From Ptiloglossa arizonensis (lineage: Eukaryota > Arthropoda > Insecta > Hymenoptera > Colletidae): a stretch of DNA of 64,000 nucleotides. Below the pieces are notes generated by a model. That model saw only the letters and a list, made by a program, of their open reading frames with translations. It had not been told where the DNA came from and searched no databases. The position numbers and the translations under genes were made by a program. Numbering within the stretch: the first letter of the stretch is position 1; every line of letters begins with the position of its first letter. Positions 12,313 to 25,752 of this stretch are shown here, piece after piece. The stretch covers positions 3,534,001-3,598,000 of the forward strand of contig NC_135056.1 in assembly GCF_051014685.1 (NCBI RefSeq), written 5' to 3'.

Positions 12313-13349
12313 ATGTTTAGAACCAATACCTGCGATACTTTTCACATGCCAACAGAAATTTCGGATACGTGTGTACGAAATGAAGTGTTACAGTTTAATT
12401 TCTTAGAATTTGATGAAAATTTTGGACTTCATTTTTGCTATAGTTTGTGAGACGTCAGGGATGGATGAACGGATTCCACGATAGTCAGGATTCAAAAGAG
12501 AATTTGGATGTGTGTAATTTAAATTAATGTACACACACACACATTAGTAGGGTGATTATCAAAAATAATTAGGAACAGAAAAACACAATAATTACATAAG
12601 CACATAAAAGTCGAAACGCAACATAAAACGTAACACGTGTTCTCTCCATGCGTGTTCAATGAGAGTTCCCTTCAAACGCATTTTTGTCTAAAATTTAAAC
12701 AAAAGACGGTCATCAGCCTCGCCAAGAAGGCGAATAGGCTCCTCTTGTTAGAGCTCCTTAAGTAAACTAAACTAAAGTTTATATATTTATACTTCATATA
12801 TTTATACACACTTTGTACATACTCGTATATTTTCTACAAGCTAAATGGTACAGAAGAGCTAATCTTTTAGTCCGCAACAATTTTTTTTTAAGTGATTGCT
12901 TGAGAAAAGGGGGAGGAGGACATTTTTTTAAATGGGAAAATGATATTAATTTTGTTCTATTAAGATAGCTTTTATCGCATTTAATAACAGTTATATGTAA
13001 CATTTTTTTTATTCTGCGTAGTTATATAGTCAAAGTGAAAGATTAAAATTGATTCTTCAAATACACATAAAGAAAAGGTTTACAAAATTTATATTACAAT
13101 ATATTACAAATAACTGTTATTTAATTTGAAGAAAACTATCTCAATAACAAAAAACTAATACCACTTACTATTTAAAAAAATATTGGAGTATCCCTCTTTT
13201 GTCCCTGGCAGTTACCTCAGAAAAATTTGTTGCACGCTAAAAAACTAGACCTGATATATTATATAATTATAGCAAAAATGAAATCGTTATCGTCATAAGA
13301 TTTTGAGAAATCACCTTATAACACTTCATTTGGCACACCATGTATACAG

Positions 13350-14005
13350 GGTGTCTCATGTAAGTCGCCCAAATGAAATATTTCGTAGAAAACTAATTTA
13401 AAAAATGGTACAACGTGCTTTTCATGGTTTTTATGATATTTTATAGAGAATTCAAATAGCATTATTAGCTGTTTAATACGTAGACATTTTCGAGGTAATT
13501 TCTATGTCTATTTTTTTTTTTTGTATGATAAACTTATACTCTTTATTTTGGAATCCTTTTGGAATTTTTGGGGGATATTTAAAGACGCAACTATAATATA
13601 AAGTGTTTATCTGCTAGAATCAAAAGAGTTTCGATTTAATGTTTATATTTCGCATTTGTTTTGATGTTGCAGAAGCCTATTGTGTGTAAATAAACTTGTA
13701 TTTAAACAAAGGAAATACTGTAGTGTAGGAAATATTGTATCGTTAACTACATTTATACAATTATTATTTTATTCTGAAGCTGCAATTGCTCAGAATTAAG
13801 GTGAGAGTGTTCGTTCAATTCCTTGGATTTCTAAAATATCTCGAATAAGTGTACTGCAAATTTCAAAGCTAAAAAAATAAGAAGTATAAGTTTATATTTA
13901 AAAAAAAACAGTTAAGGTAGAAATTACCTTGAAAATGTCCACGTATTAAAAAGTTAATAAACTCTATTTGAATTCTTTCTCAAAATCATGAAAGACTATG
14001 TCATA
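13350..14005. mobile_element. Inverted-repeat element, about 130-bp arms
   Basis: Arms 13415-13550 and 13870-14000 are imperfect reverse complements, both containing agaattcaaatag / ctatttgaattctt, acgt-gacattttc-aggtaatttcta and ataaacttatact-cttattt. A cagggtgtctca sequence just left (13348) is typical of transposon ends. No coding region was seen between. Confidence 0.55.
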
Positions 14006-15117
14006 TATTTATGAAGTATCTTTGGAATATAAAAAAAAGTTGATCCTTTCATTTTCTTAAATTATAGTATATTTTTATGATATTTTAGTATTTTTACTAA
14101 ATTATTATTATTCGGGATATACATGTACTATACATTGTTATATTTTGTTGTTATACATTGTTACTGTAATATTTGTTTTTATACATTGGATGTTATAAAA
14201 TATAACATGCCCAACTAATATTTACGAAATAGTATTTATGCCTTTCGTTGTTTTGCATAAGTCACGGAATACATTATTTCACACAAATATTAAATAATAG
14301 ACGATGATAACTGTTGCTGTATTGTGAAAGTATTAAAAGAAATGTATAAATATTTTTAATTTCTAGCATCGCTGTACTCTGTTCATAAATTTGTTACACA
14401 TATTTTTTTACTTACCAAAAGTTTACAGTTTATGAAAGTTATGGACACGATGAGTTATATATTTGCTGCTTGACTGGTTAATAAACATTAATGCCACTGA
14501 ACGTTTGTAATACTAAGTCCGTATCTCTTAGCGAATACCTGCGTCTGTATCCTCGTTTATTTTTTCAAGTATGTTCATCGATGTTGGTCAGTGTTCTTGA
14601 AACGATCTCCAGTAATATTTCTATAAGGAATCTGAATAACATATTTACTAAAAATATTTACAACGTTTAATTGAACTACGAGTAACATTTCATTGTTAAA
14701 ATGGCATATATACAATCAGTTCCTCTTTTTCTTTCTATCAAATGAACGAGATAATTCATGAATTCGAGAATTCTAATGTTTTAGGAATTGTAATGTTACG
14801 TGTAAAACCATTCAAAGGATAAACAAAGAAAATATAAGAGGAAAGATCCAAGGAATATGGAGTATGCAAAAAAGAAGGAGACATCAACACGAGTAGTATG
14901 AAACTAAATTTTGATCGTAAAAATCGGATTTTTAAAAACATTGATTAATTGATTTTGATTAATCAACGAACTACCAATACATCGATTACAATGAACTCAG
15001 ACCAACTGTTACAAATCATTCCACGTCGATTAAAATTTTTGAGATTAAGATCGATGTGACACTATGTTTGTATTTATGTATGTATTTTATATAAAAATTC
15101 CATTAAAGAGAATATAG

Positions 15118-15345
15118 AAGACTCGCAAAAATCCATTAGACGTGCTCGAACTGGAAGATAACGTAAAATTAGAAATATTTTATTATTTGGGAGATACGGA
15201 TATTGTGTTAGAAGATAATCTGAAAAAAGACGAAAAACTGTTAGAAATTGCTCCCGTTTTCGTTCCTATATCTTCGATCAGACTTGATTATTTATCAGCG
15301 TTCGGTTGCTTGAACATCGATCAATTGCGTGACGAACCTACATAG
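15118..15345 (+). other. Short open frame of unknown nature abutting the PTB exon acceptor
   Basis: An open frame of about 76 codons runs between stops, with a mixed amino acid composition unlike the surrounding AT-rich noise (for example PVFVPISSIRLDYLSAFG). It stops 22 bp before the acceptor of the 15368 exon. It has no ATG, and I recognise no family. It could be an unknown alternative exon, a decayed insertion or chance. Confidence 0.2.
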
Positions 15346-15367
15346 TACGTTTCTATGGCTATTTCAG

Positions 15368-15510
15368 CTCTTCTCGACGATCCTTCAGTTTTAATCGAAG
15401 GAGTTTTGTTCAGAGCAAGATATCTCGGATCTACTCAGCTCGTTTGTGAAGGAGAGCCTACCAAATCGACTCGCATGTGCCAGGCTGAGGAAGCTGTCTC
15501 TAGGATAAAG
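15368..15510 (+). CDS. X11L: X11/Mint PTB exon A (canonical N-terminal part of PTB domain)
   Basis: Encodes the start of the PTB domain: DDPSVLIEGVLFRARYLGST, then QLVCEGEPTKSTRM and CQAEEAVSRIK. Vertebrate X11 proteins have closely similar segments (IDGIIFAANYLGSTQL and MMQAQEAVSRVK). This covers strand beta-1 and the following helix of the PTB fold. The acceptor is tggctatttcag; the donor is AAG|gtacgc. It enters with two codon bases, completing the single base left by the micro-exon, and leaves in phase 0 into 53533. A run of 15 C lies 43 bp into the intron. The ATG at 15355 lies upstream of the acceptor and is not a start. Family assignment is very secure. Confidence 0.95.
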
Positions 15511-18500
15511 GTACGCACATTTTTATTTTATTTTACGTTTGCACTATACGCATCCCCCCCCCCCCCCCTACGAGTCGCTTTTATTTCATCTCCTTCATGG
15601 CTATATGTTTTTATTTATTCTGATTATTCCACATTAAATTAAACAGATTTAGGAACTAAACGTTTCAACATACTTGTATATTATTAAACGACAATTCTGC
15701 ATACAGTTACAATTTATGAAAATATCAGCTTTTTTTACCAATGTTCACGGTCAGAAACAAACATTTTTTTGGTAACCGCTTTTTAAAAGTATGCATAAAA
15801 ATCTATTTCAATACGATTTATATAAAGTTTTGTCTTATTGACAAAGTTTTTGTAGAGCCATTCTTAAAATTTGATTGCAATACAAAAGAAATTGAAGATT
15901 ACTGATGACTTACTGATGAATTTATTACAAATTTCTAAAACTAAATCAAATATAATGTAACACATTTATAATTCTATACACATATCATATGTCACACTTT
16001 GTTGGTTTTACAAATTACATTTTTAAATTTGTAATATTTTCATTTATTATACTTCTTTTTTTAAATGTCGCTCTTTATTATTTCATGTTTAGCCGAGCGT
16101 ATATGTATGTTTATACAATTCCGTATCTTCGAAAGTGATCTATAATGGAAATTACACAGTGAATACATTTACTGAAATTTTTTAATAAACATGTTCGACT
16201 TAGCTATTATATTTACGTTAACAAAGTTATTTGTACGACGAATTCATGATTTCGTAATTCACGTTTCCCAACTTTAGTCTAGTCTGTCTTGTTTTTTACG
16301 TACAAGTGTTTTGTTACAAACGAAAAATCGTAGTTTGATTTGATGTATTATGATATTTACTAGACTAAAAATTTCGTAGAAATATCTATTCAAAAGTATC
16401 GAATGAGCAACGCATGTTTGTAAGAAATGAAATAACGAATACCTAGAACTTATTTGTGTATAATGACATTTTTAATAAGTGCGTGCCATAAGATGTTTTC
16501 TTGCTGTGTAATTTGATGTGGAATCTTCGGTATATTTTATTTTAGTGAAATCCTTCTGTACTCCAGCATTTATAAGATGATTTGTTATTTTATCGTGATC
16601 ACATATTCACGATTATCCACATGATTGAACGTTGCCGGAATATCTATAATGTCGAATTAAACGTTCTATGCACTCACTTGTTTTTCTGTGTGTGTGCAGT
16701 AGAAATCACATATACTTTTCATGATCCTCGCAATGCGCACCTCTATCGCGTGATACTTCTTTCATTGAAGCCATTGCAGCTGCAAAGTAAAAATAGTGTC
16801 CACGTTTAGACACTTATTATACCACTTGTAACCTTTGCACAACTCATTTCGGTAAACGCATGACAGACTTTTAGTTTAAAATTTGTAGGTGGAAACCTTT
16901 TGCTCCAGTCGTATATATTTCTCTTTTGATAATTTTATTTTGTCAGCAGATATATCTGTGTATATAGGCGTTTAACGCGATAAACGTTGCGTTATAAAAA
17001 TATCTTTCTAGGGGTAAAAACGAAGTTTCAGTTTGTGGAATGTTTCGTATGGTATGTGGTATTCGATAAATGAGAAATTTTTCAATCAAAAATAAAATGA
17101 TTCTTCATACTTTCATATGTCTACCGGTATATTGTCAGTTTCAGTTAATTACGTAGGTGTACACATCACGTTTAACTATATATACGTGACTGTTTAAATG
17201 ACATTTTTATCGAGAGCTTAACAAATTTTACATTTGTGCACAGTGGAGCGTTTAGTGTGTCCAAAGGTGTTTGAAAACCTTGATATAAAGTAAATACAGT
17301 GAGTTCTTAAGTTATGCGGGTTTGTACATACATATTTTGCACAAGTGTATGTATTTCTATGTTAAATAAAATTTCCTTTTCTTTAATTTGTCTTTACGTA
17401 TAGAACTACATACGGTCCTGTTTAACTTCAACTACATTTTGAAATTAAGTTTGCATACCAAAAGTACATCCCATAACGTTGTACAATTCGACTTAAGTAA
17501 AAAGCTCTAGAACGAATCGACTGCAAAAGTTGGAAACTTACTGTACGTGAATAACATTTTACGACATTCGATATACTAAACTGAAATTAAGATTCAATGG
17601 GTACGTGTACAAAACTATTATACACCACAGAACTACTTATTGTTTTTGTTTTATTATCTTATTGTTTATTATTTGGGTAACATACTTTTCTTATATCATT
17701 GATGTAACTGTACGAGGAACTATCTTATTTTTTGACTTACGAATCTCTCATTTATCGGACACGGACACTCTTAAGGGTATATTGCACATTCAATTCAATA
17801 GGGCCATATGTTCATCCTTGAAATACTGAAGTGTGTACATGTAACAAAGTTAATAAGATTTCGATAATTTTTTACAAATATATTTTCATTGTTTATGGAC
17901 CTATTGTATTGTCCATGTAGTATATGTAGTAGCTGAAAATTACGGTTATTTATGAAAATTCGTTATTAGAAAGGGTATTTAAAAGAACCGATGTGATTAC
18001 GCTCGAAAAGTGTAATTCTTTTATGGGTGGTTCCATAACATGTATGTAATTTGTACAACAATAATATAGTGCACTGACGTGTCCTTGCATGCACAAGTAA
18101 CACTGCAATTTAAATAAAAGCAATATACAGTACTATTATAATTATATTGTAACAAATTTATACGTATCTGCTTATTAAATCATGACTAATTAAAATAAAT
18201 TTACCACTTCGGTTAAACCTGAGAGTTGTTTTTGTACAGAACAGGTATTTAAAACTCGCGCCTGGTGATAAATTCGTAATAATGACAGTTTCTTCTTCTC
18301 GATTTTCTTATTCTTTTTACACACCTGTGAGTTACTATTTGTAACAGAAAAATATAGAAAATAATATACGTTGAATAGTGTTCGCTATATAAGTGATTCC
18401 TAAGCAAACAATAAGATGATTCTCAATACTTTAATACAATTATTACGATAAAGAAAAACTAATGCATACCGATTGTGTACAAAGTGCATTCGACACATTT

Positions 18501-21500
18501 AGAAACAAAGAAAGTCAAATATTCTTTCAAGATTGTTTTACACGAAAAAAAAATACAACTACTCGAAACTTCTTTACAAAAAGGAAATATAAGAAAAACA
18601 CGTAACACGTTAAAAAATACATAATATATGAAACAACAAATTATTGATAAGACTCAAAATTTTTACCTTAACGTGTCAGAAAGCTTATGCATCGTATGAC
18701 TAATTCATAGTGTTCGCAAATTAAAAATATGAGTAGTCAGAATAACGAAATGTCAGCTGAAATAAGAGAGACTGTGTTACTATGGGCATTGAAATCTCTT
18801 CCTTCTCGAATAAAATATACTGTGCGAAAAAAATAAATATATGTATTTTTTATGAAAAAATAAATTATAGTAAGGTGATTTCGCATATACCATTTCGTAC
18901 GTAAATCATATTACTCAGCACGAAAAAGATAGTTAAACTATTAGCACTTGACTGTGCTTTTTCTACGCACACGCCTTAGATAAAAACTTCTCTTTTGAAA
19001 ACCATTTTTTTTTCTATTGATTTCTTTCCAAAACATTCTATTTGACTTAACGACTCTCTTCTTATCTATTATTAGATACTTCTGACAAGCGCTAAACGCT
19101 TAGTATTCGAATTATTTTCTCATATCTTACGAGGTGTAATATTTTCAAATGTTAAAATGAATTTCTTTGTGTTACTAAGTATTAACTAAGATTCTAATAA
19201 AACGTATGGAATTGATCACTTATGTTTTTGTTACGTTAATTTTTATCAAAATTTTGTATAGAAATATTTCTTTATTAGTGTCGCATGGTTATATACTTCT
19301 TTGAAGTAAACAATTATCTACGTTTTATAAGACAGCAGTATAGGACAAACAATATCGATAACACTGTAATATTCAAATTATATTTCATAATGAGATTGCT
19401 TCTACTCTCCTGTAGAATCTTATTTTTTGACAGTTAATATTTAAAAAAACAAAGGAATCGATGTAATAATATTTAATACGGTATTATTTTTTTGTATTCA
19501 TTTCATAGCCTTTATAACAAAATTTCATTAAATGTGTTATACATTATACCACACACAGCTGTAAATTTAGTTCAATGGCTTCATAAATGAAGAATTTCAT
19601 AAAATATGTTTCCATTGTGCAATTTCGTAGTTTATTATATTTAAAAAATGACTGTAAAATATTTCTAGTAATTTATAGAGTAAATTGACTAGAAGGTAGG
19701 AAATCCTAAAATACAGTATAATATCGTGTATGCATAACAGACTAACTGTGTAATCTTTATATTTTTGGAAATCGAGAAAAACATTTCGAATAAAATGTTT
19801 GGAAAAAGGAAGAACATGGGAAAAAGAGGTGACTACTTTTAAAAGAATTATTTAACAATACTGTGTTCTACTGTCTTATAGGATATTTAAAATTAAATTA
19901 AACAATTACATGAACACGGTCTATAAGTTTGTGAAACATAGTAAACACTTGCCGCAATATCTTGTACATAAAGGGCATAGGTATAATTTACTAGTTAAAT
20001 TCCTTAAATTTCCAGGGAATTGTTTACGTACGTTATTACAGTGGAATGAACCTTTTCTTTTGTTTACTGATGTTCATTGTGGTTTATCAACTCCTTTCGT
20101 GCGCCAAGTTGATGAACCAGCAATTCAAAATGAGTAATAATTCACTCATTACGCCAAAATGATGTGCGTATTTTAATGAGAATCTATTTTGTCGTTGATT
20201 TTATTTTCTTATCATCAACTCTTCAAGTATTTTTTCATACAACATTACGCTACCTTTCGATACGATTACAAAACAACTCTTACAACATCAAGATAACAAA
20301 AAAGTGCAAATGTTTAACGTTGCTGACCATTGGCACTCGATAGTTCAGAAGGTATCTGCATTTTCAATTTTGATATCTTTTCTAATTCCTGTAACAGCTA
20401 ATGTACAAAGTGTCTTAAACTAAATATCGCTTGAAATAACGCTTAAACTACCGACTTTATGAGATACAGGTAGAGGGATCATTTTTTCTACTTTTTAGTT
20501 TATGATATTTAAATGAAACATATAACGAGTATCATCATTGTACTTTCAAAGGAGTTCTGACACATTAGCTCTTCTTTTCAACATAAGAAATGTTCTGATT
20601 GTACTGAGTCACAATTATACTCTGATTCACTTCTGAGCTTGGATGACCTCGATCATAGTGTCATATATTGTGAATTTTCTTTTATCAAACAATATATTAG
20701 CAAACAAGTATAATAATGCCATTTAATGAAATCAAGTCGTTCTTAAAATAACCTTGGAAACATAAAAATAAAAATATTGTCTTTATTCCGTTCAATTCTA
20801 CCATTATGTCATGACATCAACGGTTTATGTGTTATTTCAAACAACCCTTAATTTAGACTCAACGTCTACAAGATTAGCGTTATTGTTACATTCAACAGTG
20901 TTCAAAATGCTACTCGTTCTCTACATTATTATGGTCACTTCCGATTACAGACATGACATCTTTTGAATCATTTCTGTACAATTCATATTAATTGTACACT
21001 CACGCCAGTAATTGGTTTTGACGTAGTTGTTACGTTTTCACCACTTAAAAATAAAAAAAATATACGGTGAATTTGTAATCATCAGTAATCTCCATTTCTT
21101 GTTGTTTTCTGTTTTCTTATTCCAAACAGAATTTGGTAGTAAAACAGCAAATCTGACGAACATTCATATCGAAAATTTTGAAATGTTTTACGAGTGAAAA
21201 CAAAAATATCTAATAATAAGTCAAAGATATTTAAGATCAGTTGCGAAACAATTATTTGTTTAATGTATAGTATTTGATGGCATACTACAGGTGACGTTTC
21301 TTACATACTTCCTGATTAACTTTTAGACAATACTTTTTTTTGTGTATGATTTTCACTCTGTATGACAATCATTTGATTATTTAAATATCGTACGATGCAA
21401 TACAAATATAAAAATACGGCATTTTATATAAAAAGGAAAATTAATGTGACCGACCTTAAAATTTGTCATGTCAACTCTCCTTAATATTGAAAATATACAC

Positions 21501-24500
21501 TTGCTATTTTTAAAAATATAAAAATTACTCGAATGGTCTGTTGTTAAAGCCTCACTCTGTATACAAATATTTCGATTTAGTAATAAAAATATTTGTTGGA
21601 AAATATTCGAATACTAATAAATTGATTGTACAAGATTAATTTGGATATTTTTTAAAATTGATCACATTGCGTAAAGAAGTCTGAATGTTTTACTATAGTC
21701 ACCCCTTCCTTGTGCTATTACCACCACCACTTGACCACTGAACACATATTTTCATGTGACTTTGATGTTTCTCTGTGTTAGTTTGTCTGAAAATAGGAGC
21801 TGGATAAAATAGTATAAAGTTTAAGAAACCAAAAGTTTTCAAAGTTGAACCGTATATATATATATATATTTAATTAACGGTCATTAAAAAGAAATAAAAA
21901 ATAGAAAAATTTCGTTTAGTACAGTATAATTACATTATCAACCACTTTCTATACTTAACTACAGTTAAAAATGCAAGCATTAATAATGAATTGTATCATT
22001 CTCTAGTTTGTACATTATTAAGAAGCTAATTTGTGTAACATGAAATCAAGTTTTGAATTAAATATTAATTATTATTAAAATTTGTCATACTCTTTCATGA
22101 TGTTAACTATCTTCATTCAGCTCCTTTAATACTATTTTCTTATATATAGCTGTGTGTTCTTCTTTGCTTCATAGATTGTACGCAGCATTGTATAATACCT
22201 TTCTTTGCACGATCGTGTATGATAAAAAGTTCGTGTAATATATGTCATACTGAACGAACAATTATAATTATTATATTTATAGATTCTTATGTTCCACGTA
22301 AACATATGAACTGATGCATAAACGAAGATGAAACGTTCTGCATTAAGATTTTTCTTTTTCTTCGACAATGTTCCATACGATTTATCACTATACGGCATTA
22401 AACGATTCTTAATACAAAAAAGAAAATATTTCGTTTCGTTGCAAACAATTTTTGAAATAAATATTGTAATTAAAAGATTGGGAATATTTGAAAATATTAA
22501 AAATATAGTGTATCGTAACACGTGGGATTCTTTTCAATAATGAGAAAAATGTGTAGAGGGTGATTTATAAATGTTCATAACTCGAAAATCTTTAGGGGAT
22601 CAATTTGCAAATTAAAGTAAGTAAAAAACATGATATGAACGTATGTTCTATTTGCCTTATTTTCCTTGTTACGAAGAATTAAAGAAAATGTTCATAACTC
22701 GAAAAGTAAAGAATATAGGACTTATGTGTTCATAAGATGTTTTTTTATTTATTTTGGTGTGTAGATTCACCCCTTGAAATATAAACATGCATTTATAAAT
22801 CACTCTATATAAATATGTGCCCTATTTGACTTTATTCTCAAACTATAGCCATTTTTGTATTCCGGTAATTATTAATTACAAACTGCGTTAAATAGTACAA
22901 TGCAGTTAATATAATAGTACAACTGATGCTTCAGTTATATTCAATAATTAAGTACTATTTTGAGCACTTCTTATTAAGTAACTGCACATTACTGAAGTAA
23001 AGAAATATAATTTGGGAATAAGAAATGCCCAAATAGAGCATATATGTATATAAACATATTTCATAACCACCACTGAACTGGGTCTCACAAATTTTGATTC
23101 ACTTTGTTTACAAAAATGATGCTTCCGTGAACTGTCATGTATAGGTATTACGGGAATAAAATAGTAAAATATGATATAATCTATACTAAAAAGTATCTAA
23201 TTAAATTGTTTAGTATAAAAAGTAGTAATTAGTGGCTGTCAAATAAATTTTGCAAACTGTATCGTAGATTAAAAAATCATTTTGTATATTTATATAAAGA
23301 TTTATAGATTATTGATCATTGAATAATATGGGATGAAAACACAGTATTTTATTGCACAGATACATGTTTATATCTTGGTTTTAACTACAATACTGGTAAC
23401 TACTAAGCTACAGAAGTATGTAATACAATTGGTATTACATATCAATTTAATCCTTTTTGATATAACTTTCTCGTAATAAATTCAAAAATGTGCTTCAGGA
23501 TAGATAAGTTCGAGTTATATGTTTACTAATTTTTGCCATAAATAAGCCGTAGAAATCTCTGTTTTACTTAATGGATCATTTCATGTTAACATGTATCTTT
23601 TTCGTGTACTCTAAAACGTAATACATTTAGTCGTTATTTTAATACAACTCTCTTATGTTTGATATTTGTCAAGATAGATAAAAATTCGTGCGATTAGTAC
23701 AATTTGCGTACCACAATTTATAACATTTTGATATACATTTTACATTTCTGAATTCTTGTGTATTATTGATATGTTGACATAGCTCAAACTAATATTATGA
23801 ATTACATGAAAGTGCAGTAAACAAAATGTCTAATTCACTTTTAATGCGATTCTTAATTGTTTACACAGTTTAATTATGAATTTGTAGTTTTGTAATTTAT
23901 TTATTCTACGAAGCATATTGTACTGTACGAATTGTACACGTTACATTGAGCCATATATAATGGATAGAATTATTCATCTAATTTTACCTTACCTGTCTTG
24001 CATAAGGTAATACAATAAAATTATCCACGAAAAGGTTAGAGAGGCCTGTACGAATGTATCATACTGACAATGGGTTCAATTTGAAAAAAGTTGACAGCTA
24101 ATTACGTAATAAATATTATTTTAATTATTTTTGAAAAATATCATTAAAATTCATCGTATATAATTAAAAACATTATTTTTTAAATGTACAATATCAACTG
24201 AAAATTACGAATGTATTTTTTTCCTTAGTAGAAAAATTCACGATTTAAAATATTAAATTAAAAGTAAATATCATAAATCATACCAATTTGTATAATTTTT
24301 GAATTCTTAAACTCCTCGCTTTAATACTTGTGCTTTGCCAATAAAATTAATTTAAATATTAATATTGAATGTAATTTATCAGTTCAAAACTCTATATTGA
24401 GTAGCAAAAACTCGTGAAATGCTGTAAAGTGAATAAATCTGCAAATAATTCGCAAGCTATCCTTTTGGGACTTCCAAATCATGTTACCGTATTGCAAGAG

Positions 24501-25435
24501 AAAAACTGAAAATCACGAAAAAAGTAAATATTATCTTTGATTTTTAGCTGTGTATAACTCTATATGTTAGATTCTAGAAATTCTTTTGTGAAGCACCACT
24601 GCAATGTTTGATGTTCAATGTTCTTTAAGAGCCTATTCATCTGTATAACTCTGCATACCATCCCAAACTTTGACAAATGTAGGACATTCATGTATGAAAT
24701 GATACTTTTCGAAAAGCATGATACACTACCAGCTTCTGTAATAATTCGACGGTTTTGTACAGTTTTGTTAGCCTCCTTTAAATGGTTTCCCTGGAGTTTA
24801 ATGAAATCTGTAATATTCGACAGACAACTACTTAGAAAGTAGCACGTAACAAACGTCTCGCTATCTCGAACACGCTGATAATGTATAAGAGCAACCCGAA
24901 CATGATATTGACCGTGTACGAGTATGTTCGTTCGGTAGAGAAAAAAAAAAGAAATCTACATGTATATTTGACTTTATAGTGGATCCATTGTCTCTAAATG
25001 GTACTAATACTACACGATAGTGCTGTTTGTCGCGTAAAGTACAATAGAAGGAAGTATATAAGGAGCTCCAATAATAATACTCGTGGTATCGGTGGTGCGT
25101 GGTAATGTGGCTATAGTCAGAGCAAAAGATTTTAGCCATTCAAGGCCACTGAGCGACTATCCCAACCATACTGTTTGGCTACCCTGCCACTTCACTTTCA
25201 TCTCTTCGCTACCTGAAAGGAGTGAAAGAGAAATGTGAATAGCGGTAAGAAGAAAGTCGAAGATCGAATCAACTGCATTATTATGATGCGTGTATAACAA
25301 GAGCCGAGACCGTAGAAGTGTGGGTTGTGCCTTAACGTGATTCACAGTCGGAAAAGTGACCTTGAGCGGCCAAAATCTTTTTCCCCGACTATAGTAAGCG
25401 CATTTGTTTGTTTACGTTACGGAAGGAGGGGCCAG
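15511..25435 (+). other. Intron between PTB exon A and alternative exon B
   Basis: About 9.9 kb of AT-rich DNA. It holds the C15 tract at 15554-15568, a (TA)n run near 21853-21870 and one recognisable small transposon (22553-22808). No other gene or repeat was seen in 15.6-22.5 or 22.8-25.0 kb. The last few hundred bases (25.0-25.4 kb) are richer in GC and could hold the 5' region of exon B, including TATATAAG at 25055-25062. Confidence 0.45.
22553..22808. mobile_element. MITE with TAGAG-type ends
   Basis: Starts tagagggtgatttataaatg and ends catttataaatcactctata, inverted repeats of about 20 bp with one or two mismatches. Only non-coding sequence lies between, including two copies of atgttcataactcgaaaa. 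The sequence just beyond the right end (22809-22870) recurs at about 26213-26272. Confidence 0.65.
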
Positions 25436-25752
25436 TGGCTACGGGTACGCAGGCTACGCTGTTAAACTATGGGGGGCAGCATGAGTTTGGTCGGTGCAGC
25501 ATTGCCTCACAAGGAAGCCTAGAGGAAGATGAGTGCGACTCGAGCGAAGAACTTATAGGGAGCGCGTCTGGTGGGGGCCAGTCCGAGTCGCAGACTGTGG
25601 GCCTTCAACAAAAACTGGCCCCGATCAGTGGCTCAATGGAGTCCACCACCGTTTTCAGGCTTCACTTTCTCGGCTCGGTTGAAGTTGAAGAGGAAGGGAG
25701 ACGTAAGCGCCTTAACAACCACATAGTGCGGGAGGCTGTGACTAAAATCAAG
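25436..25752 (+). CDS. X11L: X11/Mint alternative PTB exon B (5' border uncertain)
   Basis: A GC-rich open frame in AT-rich DNA. It has an acidic, Ser/Gly-rich lead (LEEDECDSSEELIGSASGGG) and then a PTB start: TTVFRLHFLGSVEVEEEG, RRKRLNNHIVREAVTKIK. The end aligns with exon A (F-R-x-x-F/Y-LGS; EAV-x-x-IK), and the donor AAG|gtccgc is phase 0 after the same Lys, so it fits 53533. The frame is open from 25366. Possible acceptors are at 25394 (good pyrimidine tract, needs a phase-2 donor), 25435 (fits the phase-1 micro-exon) and 25452 (fits the phase-0 exon at 1134). The only in-frame ATG is at 25636, which would allow a short separate isoform. It could belong to another PTB gene, but no other PTB remainder is visible on this strand. 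Confidence 0.72.

Larger units (their letters stand above)
2992..15367 (+). other. Large intron of X11L, transposon-rich from 5.9 kb on
   Basis: About 12.4 kb between micro-exon and first PTB exon. The part 2992-5950 is plain AT-rich DNA with a short (CT)n stretch near 4855-4876. Beyond that lie the inverted-repeat and transposon remnants annotated separately at 5.96-6.83, 8.6-8.85, 9.08-10.33, 10.36-10.68, 11.74-12.31 and 13.35-14.0 kb. The stretches 6.84-8.58, 12.32-13.32 and 14.0-15.1 kb hold nothing I can identify. Confidence 0.55.

Noticed and set aside
15511..15642. Coding extension of PTB exon A
   Set aside because: It starts at a consensus donor and translates the poly-C run into prolines; family homology stops at the donor.
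22132..22521. 129-codon minus-strand open frame
   Set aside because: Very rich in Ile, Tyr, Phe, Asn and Lys as expected from AT-rich noise; no motif, no splice context.
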